In this document: positions 34,551 through 42,931 of the stretch, piece after piece
Layout of the letters: the number at the start of each line of letters is the position of its first letter
Numbering within the stretch: position 1 is the stretch's first letter
NCBI RefSeq assembly: GCF_022662495.1
Contig: NZ_JAKPBU010000001.1
Location: 124,001 to 188,000, forward strand
Source: Lysobacter sp. M2-1
GTDB taxonomy: Bacteria > Pseudomonadota > Gammaproteobacteria > Xanthomonadales > Xanthomonadaceae
Length of the DNA stretch: 64,000 bases
Reading direction: 5' to 3'
The notes under the pieces: model-generated
Databases searched by the model: none
What the model was told of the DNA's origin: nothing
The model's input: only the letters and a program-made list of their open reading frames with translations
Program-made: the position numbers and the translations under genes

Positions 34551-35465
34551 ATGGACCAGACCCCGGCAATCCCAGGCATGATCCAGGCCCCGCCGACGCG
34601 TTCACGGCGCCCAGCGCGCCTGCTGTCGCTGACCGTTTTGATCCTGCTGCTTCTGGCCGGCCCGGTGGGCGCGTGGAGCGCGCTGGGCCATCGTCTGGTC
34701 GGCGAACTGGCCCAGCGCCACCTGACGCCTCAGGCCCTGTCACAGGTGCAGGCGCTGCTGGCCGACGAGCCCGATCCCAGCCTGGCCGGCGTGGCGACCT
34801 GGGCCGACGACCTGCGCAACAGCGATCCGCCGCGCTTCAAGCTGACCTCGAAATGGCATTACATCAATGCCAGGGGCGGAGGGTGCGGTTTCGATGTCGC
34901 GCGCGACTGCAGCGAAGGTTGCGTCGTCACCGCGATCGAACGCCAGCGCGCCATCCTGGCCGACGGCAGCCAGCCGCTCGCGGCCCGGCGCGACGCGCTG
35001 AAGTTCATCGTCCACTTCGTCGGCGACGTGCACCAGCCGATGCACGCCGGCAACCGCACCGATGCCGGCGGCAACGGCTACCAGATCAGCCTGCGCACCG
35101 GCCTTGCGCCCGAAGCCTATGCGAAGGACAAGTACGTCGACGGGGTGATGGGTACCAACCTGCATGCGGTCTGGGACTACTACGTCCTCGGCGAGCGCGG
35201 TCTCACCCTGCCGCAGTACGCCGACAAGCTCGACGCCCTGCCCTGGCCGCCCTTGCCGGACCAGCCGCTGTCGCCGCCGCTGGCCTGGGCCGGCGAGTCG
35301 TGCCGGCTGATCGACGCGCGCGGCCTGTACCCGCCTGGCCACAAGATGGACCAGACCTATCCCGACGCGATGCGACCGCTGGCCGAGCAACGCGTCAGGC
35401 AGGCGGCGTACCGGCTCGCCACCGTGCTGAACGAGACGCTCGGGTCCGCGAACGCAGCGCGATGA
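34551..35465 (+). CDS. S1/P1-type zinc-dependent nuclease, exported
   Basis: A 304-residue protein with an N-terminal signal ('LLSLTVLILLLLAGPVGA|WSALGHRLVGELAQ'). In P1/S1 nucleases the mature N-terminal Trp and the nearby His are zinc ligands, and both are here. Other ligands are visible as His in 'SKWHYINA', 'KFIVHFVGDVHQPMHAGNRTDAGGN' (His/Asp cluster) and 'NLHAVWDYYV'. It would degrade single-stranded nucleic acids or 3'-nucleotides in the periplasm for phosphate or nucleoside salvage. Its stop overlaps the next ATG (ATGA), so the MBL gene is translationally coupled although functionally unlike. Confidence 0.92.
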   Translation: MDQTPAIPGMIQAPPTRSRRPARLLSLTVLILLLLAGPVGAWSALGHRLVGELAQRHLTPQALSQVQALLADEPDPSLAGVATWADDLRNSDPPRFKLTSKWHYINARGGGCGFDVARDCSEGCVVTAIERQRAILADGSQPLAARRDALKFIVHFVGDVHQPMHAGNRTDAGGNGYQISLRTGLAPEAYAKDKYVDGVMGTNLHAVWDYYVLGERGLTLPQYADKLDALPWPPLPDQPLSPPLAWAGESCRLIDARGLYPPGHKMDQTYPDAMRPLAEQRVRQAAYRLATVLNETLGSANAAR

Positions 35466-36328
35466 AGCCGACGGTCGCCCCGTTCCATCACGCCGGTACC
35501 GGCACCTGGAGCTATCTGGCCTGGGATCCGGCCACGCGCGAGGCGGCGATCGTCGATCCGGTGCTGGACTACGACGGCGCCTCCGGCCGCGTCACTTTCG
35601 TCTCCGCCCAGGCGTTGGTCGACGCCGCGGCCGCCAGCGGCCTGCAGGTGCGCTGGCTGCTGGAAACCCATGCGCACGCGGACCATCTTTCCGCCGCGCA
35701 CTGGCTGAAATCGAACCACTACCCGGATGCCGTGCTCGCGATCGGCGCCGGCATCGTGCGGGTGCAGGACACGTTTCGCGCCATCTACAACCTCGACCCC
35801 GGGTTTCGCGCCGATGGATCGCAGTTCGACCGGCTGTTTGTGGACGGAGAAACCTTCCGCATCGGCGACCTGCAGGCACGGGTCCTCTCCGTGCCGGGTC
35901 ATACCAGCGACAGCAGCGCCTATCTGGTCGGCGATGCGCTGTTCACCGGCGATTCGCTGTTCATGCCCGACGGCGGCACCGCGCGCTGCGATTTTCCCGG
36001 CGGCGATGCGGCGATGCTGTACGCCTCGATCCAGCGCCTGTACGCACTGCCCGACGAAACCCGGGTGTTCATCTGCCACGACTACGGCCCGGGTGGCCGC
36101 GCCCCCGCCTGCGAAACCACCATCGGCGCGCAGAAGCGCGGCAACATCCACGTGCGGGCGGACACCGGGGAAGCCGAGTTCGTGGCCCTGCGCCGGGCGC
36201 GCGACGCGACCCTGCCGATGCCGGCGCTGATCATCCCTTCGGTGCAGGTCAACATCCGCGCCGGTGCGTTACCGCAGCCCGAAGACAATGGCGTGCGCTA
36301 TCTGAAGGTGCCGCTGGACACGCTATGA
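35462..36328 (+). CDS. MBL-fold persulfide dioxygenase-like hydrolase (ETHE1/Blh type)
   Basis: A 288-residue metallo-beta-lactamase fold protein. Metal motif 'LETHAHADHLSAAHWL' (HxHxDH), then 'VPGHTSDSSAYLVGDALFTGDSLF' and 'RVFICHDYGPGGRAP'. The start 'HHAGTGTWSYLAWDPATREAAIVDPVLDYD' closely resembles the Blh/ETHE1 family that oxidises glutathione persulfide to sulfite. The following gene is a TauE/SafE-type exporter, an arrangement known from sulfide-detoxification (BigR) operons, which supports this reading. Overlaps the nuclease gene by 4 nt. Cytoplasmic. Confidence 0.9.
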   Translation: MKPTVAPFHHAGTGTWSYLAWDPATREAAIVDPVLDYDGASGRVTFVSAQALVDAAAASGLQVRWLLETHAHADHLSAAHWLKSNHYPDAVLAIGAGIVRVQDTFRAIYNLDPGFRADGSQFDRLFVDGETFRIGDLQARVLSVPGHTSDSSAYLVGDALFTGDSLFMPDGGTARCDFPGGDAAMLYASIQRLYALPDETRVFICHDYGPGGRAPACETTIGAQKRGNIHVRADTGEAEFVALRRARDATLPMPALIIPSVQVNIRAGALPQPEDNGVRYLKVPLDTL

Positions 36329-36383
36329 CGGTAACCGTGCGTGCCGAACCGTCGATGTCGCATCGCGGACGCCGGGCTGCGGG

Positions 36384-37133
36384 ATGAGCGAGATCGAACT
36401 GCTGCTGACCGCGCTGTTCTTCGCCGTCGCCGTGCTCTATTCCTCGGTCGGCCATGCCGGCGCCAGCGGTTACATCGCCTCGATGGCGCTGCTCGGTTTC
36501 GCGCCCGAACAGGTGCGGCCGACAGCGCTCGCGCTGAACCTGCTGGTTGGCGGCATCGGCCTGCTGCGCTGGTGGCGCGGCGGGCACGTGCGCTGGCGCA
36601 ACGTGCTGCCCTTCGTACTCGCCTCCGCACCGGCCGCGTTCTTCGCCGCACAGATCAGATTGCCGAAGGAGAGCTACTCGCTGCTGCTGGGCCTGGTGCT
36701 GCTGGCGGCGGCGATCGGCGTGTTCCGCAGCGCCTCGCGCGCCGAAGCCAGCGACGCGCACGATGCGGGGCGCACCGTTCCGTGGCTTGCGGCGCTGCTG
36801 ATCGGGGCCGCGATCGGCCTGTTGTCGGGCCTGACCGGCACCGGCGGCGCGATCTTCCTGACCCCGATCCTGCTGTTCGCGCACTGGATGCCCACGCGCG
36901 AGGCCAGCGGCACTTCGGTCGCATTCGTCTGGATCAATTCGCTCACCGGCCTGGCCGGGCTGATGCATGCCAGCGGCACCCTGCCCCAGGCCCTGCCGCT
37001 GTGGCTGGGCGCGGTCGCGCTGGGCGCGCTGATCGGCACCCAGCTCGGCCTGCGCTGGCTGCCGGTCAGGGGCCTGCGCTACGCCCTGGGGATCGTGCTG
37101 CTGATTGCGGCGGGGAAGTTGCTGTTCGCCTGA
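36384..37133 (+). CDS. TauE/SafE family sulfite/sulfonate exporter-like membrane protein
   Basis: A 249-residue, eight-helix membrane protein. The two-fold TauE/SafE repeat is visible: 'FFAVAVLYSSVGHAGASGYIASMALLGFAPEQVRPTALALNLLVGGIG' and 'LLSGLTGTGGAIFLTPILLFAHWMPTREASGTSVAFVWINSLTGLAG'. These proteins export small organosulfur or sulfite-like anions. It sits 55 nt after the persulfide dioxygenase-like gene and may remove the sulfite that enzyme makes. Confidence 0.92.
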   Translation: MSEIELLLTALFFAVAVLYSSVGHAGASGYIASMALLGFAPEQVRPTALALNLLVGGIGLLRWWRGGHVRWRNVLPFVLASAPAAFFAAQIRLPKESYSLLLGLVLLAAAIGVFRSASRAEASDAHDAGRTVPWLAALLIGAAIGLLSGLTGTGGAIFLTPILLFAHWMPTREASGTSVAFVWINSLTGLAGLMHASGTLPQALPLWLGAVALGALIGTQLGLRWLPVRGLRYALGIVLLIAAGKLLFA

Positions 37134-37168
37134 GTGAAAATTAACAGGACAGCGACGATGATGCCGGC

Positions 37169-39142
37169 ATGACGCAGTCCCGCTTGCCGGCGTTCTTCGA
37201 CTCCCTCGACGATGCGGTCGCCTCCCTGCTCGCCAGCATTGAAGGCCCGCTCCGGGTCGGCGCGCCGTTGGGGATCGGGAAGCCGCACCGCTTCCTCAAC
37301 GCCCTGTACGCACGCATCGAAGCCGACCCCTCGCGGTCGCTGACGCTCTACACGGCGCTGTCGCTGGATCCCCCCTCGGGGTCGAGCGCGTTGGAAAAGC
37401 GTTTCCTCGCGCCGTTCGTGGCACGCCTGTACGGCGATGACTTCCCGCGCCTGACCTACGTGCAGGCACAGAAGCGCGACGCTCTGCCGGCGCATGTCCA
37501 CGTCGAGGAGTTCTACCTGCAGTCCGGCGCGTTGCTGGGCTCGGCGCAGGCGCAGCGACGCTACTCCAGCCTGAACTACACGCATGTGGCACGTGCACTG
37601 GCCGATCGCGGCATGAACGTACTGGTGCAGAAAGTGGCGAGCAACCCGGACGACACCCGGCTGTCGCTGTCGTCCAATACCGACCTCACTTTCGATGCGA
37701 TCGACGCGATCGTCGCGCGTGGACTGCCGCGGCCGGTGCTGGTCGCCGAGATCGACCCGCAGCTGCCGTGGCTGGACGGCGTGGCCGCGGTGGACGCCGG
37801 CTTCTTCGACATGGTGGTCCTGCCGCCTCCGCTGCATTCTGGCGCGTACCCGCCGCTGTTCGCGCTGCCACGCCAGCCGGTCAGCGACGCCGACTACGCC
37901 ATCGGCTTCTACGCCAGCGCGCTGGTACGCGACGGCGGCACCCTGCAGATCGGGATCGGCGCACTGGCCGATGCGCTCTGCCATGCGCTGGCGCTGCGGC
38001 ATACGGACAACGCCGCCTACCGGCGCGTGCTGCAGGCGCTGGATTCGGAACTGGAACGCAATGGCGCGGTGGTCGCCAGCGGGGGTCTCGATCCGTTCGA
38101 GCGCGGGCTGTACGGCTGCAGCGAAATGATCAACGAGGGCTTCAAGCGCCTGGTCGAATCCGGCGTGATCCGGCGCAAGGTGGTGGACAACGAAGCGCTG
38201 ATGCGGCGCGTCGCCGACGGCACCGCCGACCTGTCGGACAAGAAGCTGCTCGAACGCGACGGCGAGTTTCTGCATGGCGCGTTCTTCCTGGGCTCGCCCG
38301 ACTTTTACGACTGGCTGCGCAACCTGGACGCCAGGACCCGGCGCGGCATCGGCATGCGCCGAGTGAGCGAGGTCAACGAGCTCTACGGCGGCAACGAAAC
38401 GCTCGAACGCCTGCAGCGCCGCGACGCGCGCTTCTTCAACACCTGCATGATGGCCACCGCGCTCGGGGCCGCGGTGTCCGACGGCCTGGAAGACGGCCGC
38501 GTGGTCTCCGGCGTCGGCGGCCAGTACAACTTCGTTGCGATGGCGCACGCCCTGCCCGATGCGCGTTCGGCGCTGCTGCTGCGCGCCACGCGCGACGAGG
38601 GGGGCAGGCCGAAGCCCAACATCCGCTGGAACTACGGCCACACTACGATCCCGCGCCATCTGCGCGATCTCTACATCACCGAATACGGCATCGCCGACCT
38701 GCGCGGCATGGCCGACGAGGACTGCGTCATCGCCATGTCCGCGATCAGCGATGCGCGTTTCCAAACGCAGCTGCTCGATCGCGCAAAGACCCATCTGAAG
38801 CTGGACAAGGACTTCAAGGCTGCCGACGCGTGGAAACGCAATACGCCTGGGCGCCTGCGTGATGCCCTGGCGTCGCTGCGCGCCGACGGCACCTTGCCGG
38901 ACTATCCGCTGGGCAGCGATTTCACCGCGGCCGAACAGCGCCTGGTCAAGGCATTGGGCTGGCTCAGGGCCAATACGGCCACGCCCTGGGCGAAGGCAAT
39001 GACGCTGTTCCGCTCGACCTTCGCGGGCCGGACCGCCGACCGCGAAGCGCTGGCGCGCATGCAGCTGGACAAGCCGCAGGGGCTGCGCGAGAAGCTGCTG
39101 ACCCGGCTGGTGGCGTACGCGCTCAACAGCACACGCGGCTGA
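37169..39142 (+). CDS. Acetyl-CoA hydrolase/transferase-family protein
   Basis: A 657-residue protein. The C-terminal part has the CoA-transferase family landmarks 'VNELYGGNETLERLQ', 'VVSGVGGQYNFVAMAHALPDARSALLLRATRDEGGRPKPNI' and 'TTIPRHLRDLYITEYGIADLRGMADEDCVIAM', characteristic of acetyl-CoA hydrolase/4-hydroxybutyrate CoA-transferase. The N-terminal half also fits ('GIGKPHRFLNALYARIEADPSRSLTLYTALS'). A C-terminal extension beyond the usual 430-500 residues contains mixed helical sequence. It would exchange CoA between acetate and another acid or hydrolyse acyl-CoA; the partner acid is unknown. Probably separate from the upstream TauE gene (35-nt gap). Confidence 0.87.
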   Translation: MTQSRLPAFFDSLDDAVASLLASIEGPLRVGAPLGIGKPHRFLNALYARIEADPSRSLTLYTALSLDPPSGSSALEKRFLAPFVARLYGDDFPRLTYVQAQKRDALPAHVHVEEFYLQSGALLGSAQAQRRYSSLNYTHVARALADRGMNVLVQKVASNPDDTRLSLSSNTDLTFDAIDAIVARGLPRPVLVAEIDPQLPWLDGVAAVDAGFFDMVVLPPPLHSGAYPPLFALPRQPVSDADYAIGFYASALVRDGGTLQIGIGALADALCHALALRHTDNAAYRRVLQALDSELERNGAVVASGGLDPFERGLYGCSEMINEGFKRLVESGVIRRKVVDNEALMRRVADGTADLSDKKLLERDGEFLHGAFFLGSPDFYDWLRNLDARTRRGIGMRRVSEVNELYGGNETLERLQRRDARFFNTCMMATALGAAVSDGLEDGRVVSGVGGQYNFVAMAHALPDARSALLLRATRDEGGRPKPNIRWNYGHTTIPRHLRDLYITEYGIADLRGMADEDCVIAMSAISDARFQTQLLDRAKTHLKLDKDFKAADAWKRNTPGRLRDALASLRADGTLPDYPLGSDFTAAEQRLVKALGWLRANTATPWAKAMTLFRSTFAGRTADREALARMQLDKPQGLREKLLTRLVAYALNSTRG

Positions 39143-39246
39143 GGCGGGCCGTGTTCAAGCGATCGCTTGTCGCCGTGCCACGCTACGGCCGCGGGTTCGC
39201 GCGCATTTCGCGCCGTGCGCGGCCATCGGCCGCGACGCGCGCAGCC

Positions 39247-39747
39247 TCAGCGGTTCCGGCGCCGCCGCGGTTGCCATGCGGCGCGCAGCCGCTCCAGGCC
39301 CTCGTGCCTGTCGGCCGATTCCAGCAGCGCGTAGCCGAGCGTCGCCGCGGTCATCAGGCTCTCGCTCAGCGCCGAATGCGCGTGCGAGGCGCGGTCGCCC
39401 AACCGCTGCAGGCGCTCCAACCGCGGGCGCAGCTGGTCGAGCGCGCGCAGCATCTCGCCGGCGTCGGCCACGCCCATGCCCTCGGCGTCGAGCTGCGGGT
39501 TGAGCACCAGACGCATCAGCGTCTCGCGGCAGAACCGCTCGGCATCGCCCTGCAATCGGGTTTCCGGCATCGGCTGGAACGAGCGCAGGGTCGGCCGTCC
39601 CGGCAACTCCTCATCGTCCTCGTCGCATTCCTCGTCGACCGTGAGCAGGCGCTCCAAGTGCGATTCGACGACATCCATCGCCTCGTCGATTGCCCGCAGC
39701 TTCCGCAGGCTCATGGTGAGGGAAAGCCGCTGGTCGTCTTCGTTCAT
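39247..39747 (-). CDS. Conserved hypothetical soluble protein
   Basis: A 166-residue, helix-rich, strongly charged protein with an acidic stretch 'VDEECDEDDEELPG' and a basic C-terminus 'WQPRRRRNR'. There is no signal peptide, membrane helix or recognised motif. The start 'MNEDDQRLSLTMSLRKLRAIDEAMDVV' (39747) is supported by AAGGGA 8 nt upstream; an in-frame start 24 nt earlier lacks this. It is convergent with the acetyl-CoA hydrolase gene. Confidence 0.65.
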   Translation of the reverse strand: MNEDDQRLSLTMSLRKLRAIDEAMDVVESHLERLLTVDEECDEDDEELPGRPTLRSFQPMPETRLQGDAERFCRETLMRLVLNPQLDAEGMGVADAGEMLRALDQLRPRLERLQRLGDRASHAHSALSESLMTAATLGYALLESADRHEGLERLRAAWQPRRRRNR

Positions 39748-39825
39748 GTGCAAGTCCCTTGCATGTGGCACGCGCCGCCCTGTGATCTGCGATCGCGGCG
39801 ACCGGATTCTGGCAGATCGGCGCGA

Positions 39826-40767
39826 TCACGGCGCGCTGGGACCGGGCAACCGGGGCAGGCGCAATCGGATCGCACGCAGTGCGGTGGCCGCCTCGTCGCA
39901 CAACCATTCCCTGAAACAGGCGATCTTGTGCGCCTGCCTGCGTACGGCCGGATAGGCCAGCCAGAAGCGCCGTCCGTCGGTGGCCACCAGCGGATGCGCG
40001 GGGACCAGGCGCCCGGCTTCGATGTCGTCACGGAACAGCACCGGTGAACCCATCGCAATGCCCTGCCCTGCGATCGCTGCGGCGATGTCCAGGTATTCGG
40101 CCGAAAAGGTGGTGCCGAAGCGGTCAGGGCGGGGCACGCAATCGGCACCGAGCGCGCGATACCACAGCGCCCACCAGTCGGGCCGACCCAGCAACGGCAA
40201 CTCGGGTCGCGCCTGCGGATCGGCCAGATCCGCGCAGGCGCCGAGCATCGCCGGCGCGCACAGCGGCATGAACACGCTGGGGAACAGTTCCACAGTCGCC
40301 AGCCCAGGCCAGTCGCCAAGGCCATTGCGGATGGCAGCATCGAACCGCCCCGACGCCAGGTCCTGGGGCTCGGGCGAGAGATCGAGTTCGAACGCGATGT
40401 CCGGATGCCGGGCGCGGAAGCGGCCCAGCCTGGGCGTCAGCCAACTCGTGCCCAGCGTGGGCAGGGTGGTGACCGACAGTCGCAACGCATCGACGTCCGC
40501 CGCCTTCGCGAAGCTCGCCCGCAGCAGGGCGAAGGCACGGGTAGCCTCTGCCGCCACCAACTCTCCGGCCGCAGTGAGCTCGACGCGCTGTGCATGACGC
40601 CGGAACAACTGCATGCCGGTCTGCGCTTCCAGCCGGCGGACGTGGTAGCTGACCGACGCCGCGGTGGTGTCGAGTTCCTGCGCTGCGGCGGCGAAGCTGC
40701 CCACGCGCGCGGCCGCCTCAAAGGCACGGATCGAGGCAAGCGAAGGGAGACGCCGATCGTCGACCAT
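39826..40767 (-). CDS. LysR-family transcriptional regulator (GcvA-like)
   Basis: A 313-residue regulator. The N-terminal winged helix is 'LPSLASIRAFEAAARVGSFAAAAQELDTTAASVSYHVRRLEAQTGMQLFRRHAQRVELTAAG', followed by a substrate-binding domain typical of the GcvA/AmpR branch. It is divergent from the Tat-exported duplicated protein (91-nt gap), its likely target. A 13-bp palindrome with the T-N11-A LysR form lies right at its start codon, suggesting autoregulation. Effector unknown. Confidence 0.93.
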   Translation of the reverse strand: MVDDRRLPSLASIRAFEAAARVGSFAAAAQELDTTAASVSYHVRRLEAQTGMQLFRRHAQRVELTAAGELVAAEATRAFALLRASFAKAADVDALRLSVTTLPTLGTSWLTPRLGRFRARHPDIAFELDLSPEPQDLASGRFDAAIRNGLGDWPGLATVELFPSVFMPLCAPAMLGACADLADPQARPELPLLGRPDWWALWYRALGADCVPRPDRFGTTFSAEYLDIAAAIAGQGIAMGSPVLFRDDIEAGRLVPAHPLVATDGRRFWLAYPAVRRQAHKIACFREWLCDEAATALRAIRLRLPRLPGPSAP

Positions 40768-40779
40768 AAGTCTGACTTA
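40767..40779. promoter_or_regulatory. Palindromic LysR-type box (T-N11-A)
   Basis: TAAGTCTGACTTA is a perfect TAAGTC-N-GACTTA inverted repeat with the T-N11-A spacing of LysR-family operators. Its first base is the last base of the regulator's start codon on the complementary strand. It lies 80 nt upstream of the divergent gene at 40859, so it could serve both promoters. Confidence 0.6.
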
Positions 40780-40858
40780 GGCTGGCGGGTCGACTTCGGG
40801 TGGTCAAGGGCCGATGGTCTTGCCACGCTCCAGCGCATCGGAACAACGGAAGAACAGC

Positions 40859-41923
40859 ATGCGCAGACGGAATTTTCTCGCGTCCCTGGCCGCGACGGGA
40901 GGATTGACAGCCCTCGGCGTGCCCATGTGCGCGCCTGCCTGGGCAGCGGACCCGGCGATGACGCATGCCCGCGACTGGGCCTGGCTGCGCGGTACGTGGA
41001 AGGTCTGGCATCGGCGGCTCAAACACCGCCTTGCGGGTGACCACACCTGGGAGGAATTTCCCGGGCGTAGCGCGATGTGGCTGACCATGGACGGGCTGGG
41101 CACGATCGACGACAACATCGTCGAATTACCTGGCGATGCCTATCGCGGCCTGGGCATCCGCGCGTTCGATGCCGCAGCCGGTTCGTGGTCGATCTGGTGG
41201 CTGGACGGTCGCGACCCGACCCGGATCGACCCGCCGGTGCGCGGCACCTTCCAGGGCGACACCGGCACGTTCATCGGCCACGACACGCTGCGCGGAAAGC
41301 CCATCGTCATGCGCTTCCGCTGGCGCGACATCAACGGCCCGCGGCCCTGGTGGGAGCAGGCGTTCTCCCCCGACAACGGCGCGAGCTGGGAAGTGAACTG
41401 GCGCAACTGGTTCACCCGCACCGCGGCCGAGTCCGCGTTCTTGCCCCTGCGCGACGACGCGCCGCACGACTTCGATTTCCTGGTGGGCCGCTGGCAGGTC
41501 CGCCACCGGCGTTTGCGGCAACGATTCGCCGGCAGCCAGGCCTGGGACGAATTCGACGGCACCCTCGTCAACTGGCCGGTGCTGGGCGGCCACGGCAACG
41601 TGGGCGACAACCTGATGCGCTTTCCCGACGGCCCGGTGCGGGGTATCGGAATCCGCGCCTTCGATCCATCGACGAAACAGTGGCTCAGCTGGTGGCTCGA
41701 CGGCAGGTTCCCTGGCGCGATCGGCGCCCCGGTACGCGGCGGGTTTGCCGATGGCATCGGCACCTTCGTCGGCGACGACACCCACGAGGGACGTCCGGTG
41801 AAGACGCGCGTGATCTGGTCGCGGATCACGCCGCATTCGGCGCGCTGGGAACAGGCCGGTTCGACCGATGGTGGTGCCACCTGGGAATCGAACTGGATCA
41901 GCGACTTCACGCGGCAGTCCTGA
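40859..41923 (+). CDS. Tat-exported protein with an internal tandem duplication, DUF1579-like
   Basis: A 354-residue protein beginning 'MRRRNFLASLAATGGLTALG', a twin-arginine signal. Two copies of a domain of about 150 residues follow: residues 39-188 ('WAWLRGTWKVWHRRLKHRLAG') and 204-353 ('FDFLVGRWQVRHRRLRQRFAG'), with a 165-residue period. Both contain 'GLGIRAFD/GIGIRAFD', 'WWLDGR', 'PVRG.F..G.GTF.G.DT' and 'W.EQA.S.D.GA.WE.NW'. The domain recalls the DUF1579/lipocalin-like beta-barrels of unknown function. GGAAG precedes the ATG. Divergent from a LysR gene that probably controls it. Tat export suggests folding or cofactor binding in the cytoplasm. Confidence 0.82.
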   Translation: MRRRNFLASLAATGGLTALGVPMCAPAWAADPAMTHARDWAWLRGTWKVWHRRLKHRLAGDHTWEEFPGRSAMWLTMDGLGTIDDNIVELPGDAYRGLGIRAFDAAAGSWSIWWLDGRDPTRIDPPVRGTFQGDTGTFIGHDTLRGKPIVMRFRWRDINGPRPWWEQAFSPDNGASWEVNWRNWFTRTAAESAFLPLRDDAPHDFDFLVGRWQVRHRRLRQRFAGSQAWDEFDGTLVNWPVLGGHGNVGDNLMRFPDGPVRGIGIRAFDPSTKQWLSWWLDGRFPGAIGAPVRGGFADGIGTFVGDDTHEGRPVKTRVIWSRITPHSARWEQAGSTDGGATWESNWISDFTRQS

Positions 41924-41962
41924 GGACGATTCGTGCACCGAACAACCAGACCAGCCCAACCC

Positions 41963-42871
41963 ATGCGCAATGTCCTGCTCGGCCTGGCGCTTGCCGTCGT
42001 GGCCAGCGCCGGCGTCGCCGGACCAGCCCCGGAGCCGATACTGGAGATTGTGGGCGAAGCAACGCCGTTCGCGCCTGGCATCGCTTCGACAGTGCACGCC
42101 GAGATCCGCCTGACCTTGAGCCCCGACGGCAATACCGCACTCTGGTTCAGCCGCGACCGCCCCGGCGGCGCCGGCGGTTACGACATCTGGATGTCGCGCC
42201 GCACCGCCGGCGTCTGGGGCGAGGCATCCCCCGTTGCGTTCAATTCGCCTACCCGTGATTTCGATCCGGCGTTCTCGTCGGATGGCCGCTTCGTTTATTT
42301 CTGCTCGGACCGGCCCGGCGGCATGGGCGGCGACGATCTGTACCGCGTCGCGGTGACGGGTGCCGGCTTCGGCGCGGTCGAGCATTTGGGCCCAGCCGTG
42401 AACAGCGCGGCCAACGAGTTCGCCCCCATGCTCGCACCGCTGGGCGGCCGGCTGCTGTTCTCGAGCGACCGCTCCGGCGGCAACGGTGGGCACGACCTGT
42501 TCTTGGCTGCCCGCACCGGAACGAGGTTTGCGCCCGCGCAGCGCCTGCCCGGAGCGGTGAACACCACGGCAAACGAATTCGATGCCACGTTCCTGCACGA
42601 TGGTGAAACCATCGTGTTCGCACGCGCACAGGATTTCCGCCGCGACCGCGTGGACATGTTCGTCTCCTCGCCGCGTGCCGGCCATTACCTCGCAGGCGAA
42701 CGGCTGCCATCGCCGGCCAACAGCCGTCGTTACGACAGCTACGGCGCGATGCTCGACTGGTCGACCCCGGACACCATCACACTCTCCGCCGAACGTGCTG
42801 ACGGACAGGGCATGGACCTGTACCGGCTGCGCTACCGCCTGCGGGCGATTGCCCACGACGCTGCCGACTAG
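41963..42871 (+). CDS. Exported WD40-like PD40 (TolB-type) beta-propeller protein
   Basis: A 302-residue protein with a signal peptide 'MRNVLLGLALAVVASAGVAG'. Repeats follow the PD40 pattern 'L(S)PDGN.ALWFSRDRPGG.GGYDIW', 'FSSDGRFVYFCSDRPGGMGGDDLY', 'LAPLGGRLLFSSDRSGGNGGHDLF' and 'FLHDGETIVFARA'. The repeated 'DRPGG.GG.D' acidic-Gly loops may bind calcium or sugars. It lies 39 nt after the Tat-exported gene and is probably co-transcribed. The start at 41963 gives the signal peptide; 41933 is the in-frame alternative. Function unknown. Confidence 0.8.
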   Translation: MRNVLLGLALAVVASAGVAGPAPEPILEIVGEATPFAPGIASTVHAEIRLTLSPDGNTALWFSRDRPGGAGGYDIWMSRRTAGVWGEASPVAFNSPTRDFDPAFSSDGRFVYFCSDRPGGMGGDDLYRVAVTGAGFGAVEHLGPAVNSAANEFAPMLAPLGGRLLFSSDRSGGNGGHDLFLAARTGTRFAPAQRLPGAVNTTANEFDATFLHDGETIVFARAQDFRRDRVDMFVSSPRAGHYLAGERLPSPANSRRYDSYGAMLDWSTPDTITLSAERADGQGMDLYRLRYRLRAIAHDAAD

Positions 42872-42931
42872 ACCTGGCCCACGGGCGGCGCTGCGTCGAG
42901 CGCAGTCGCCATCCGCAGCTTATGTCCCCCG

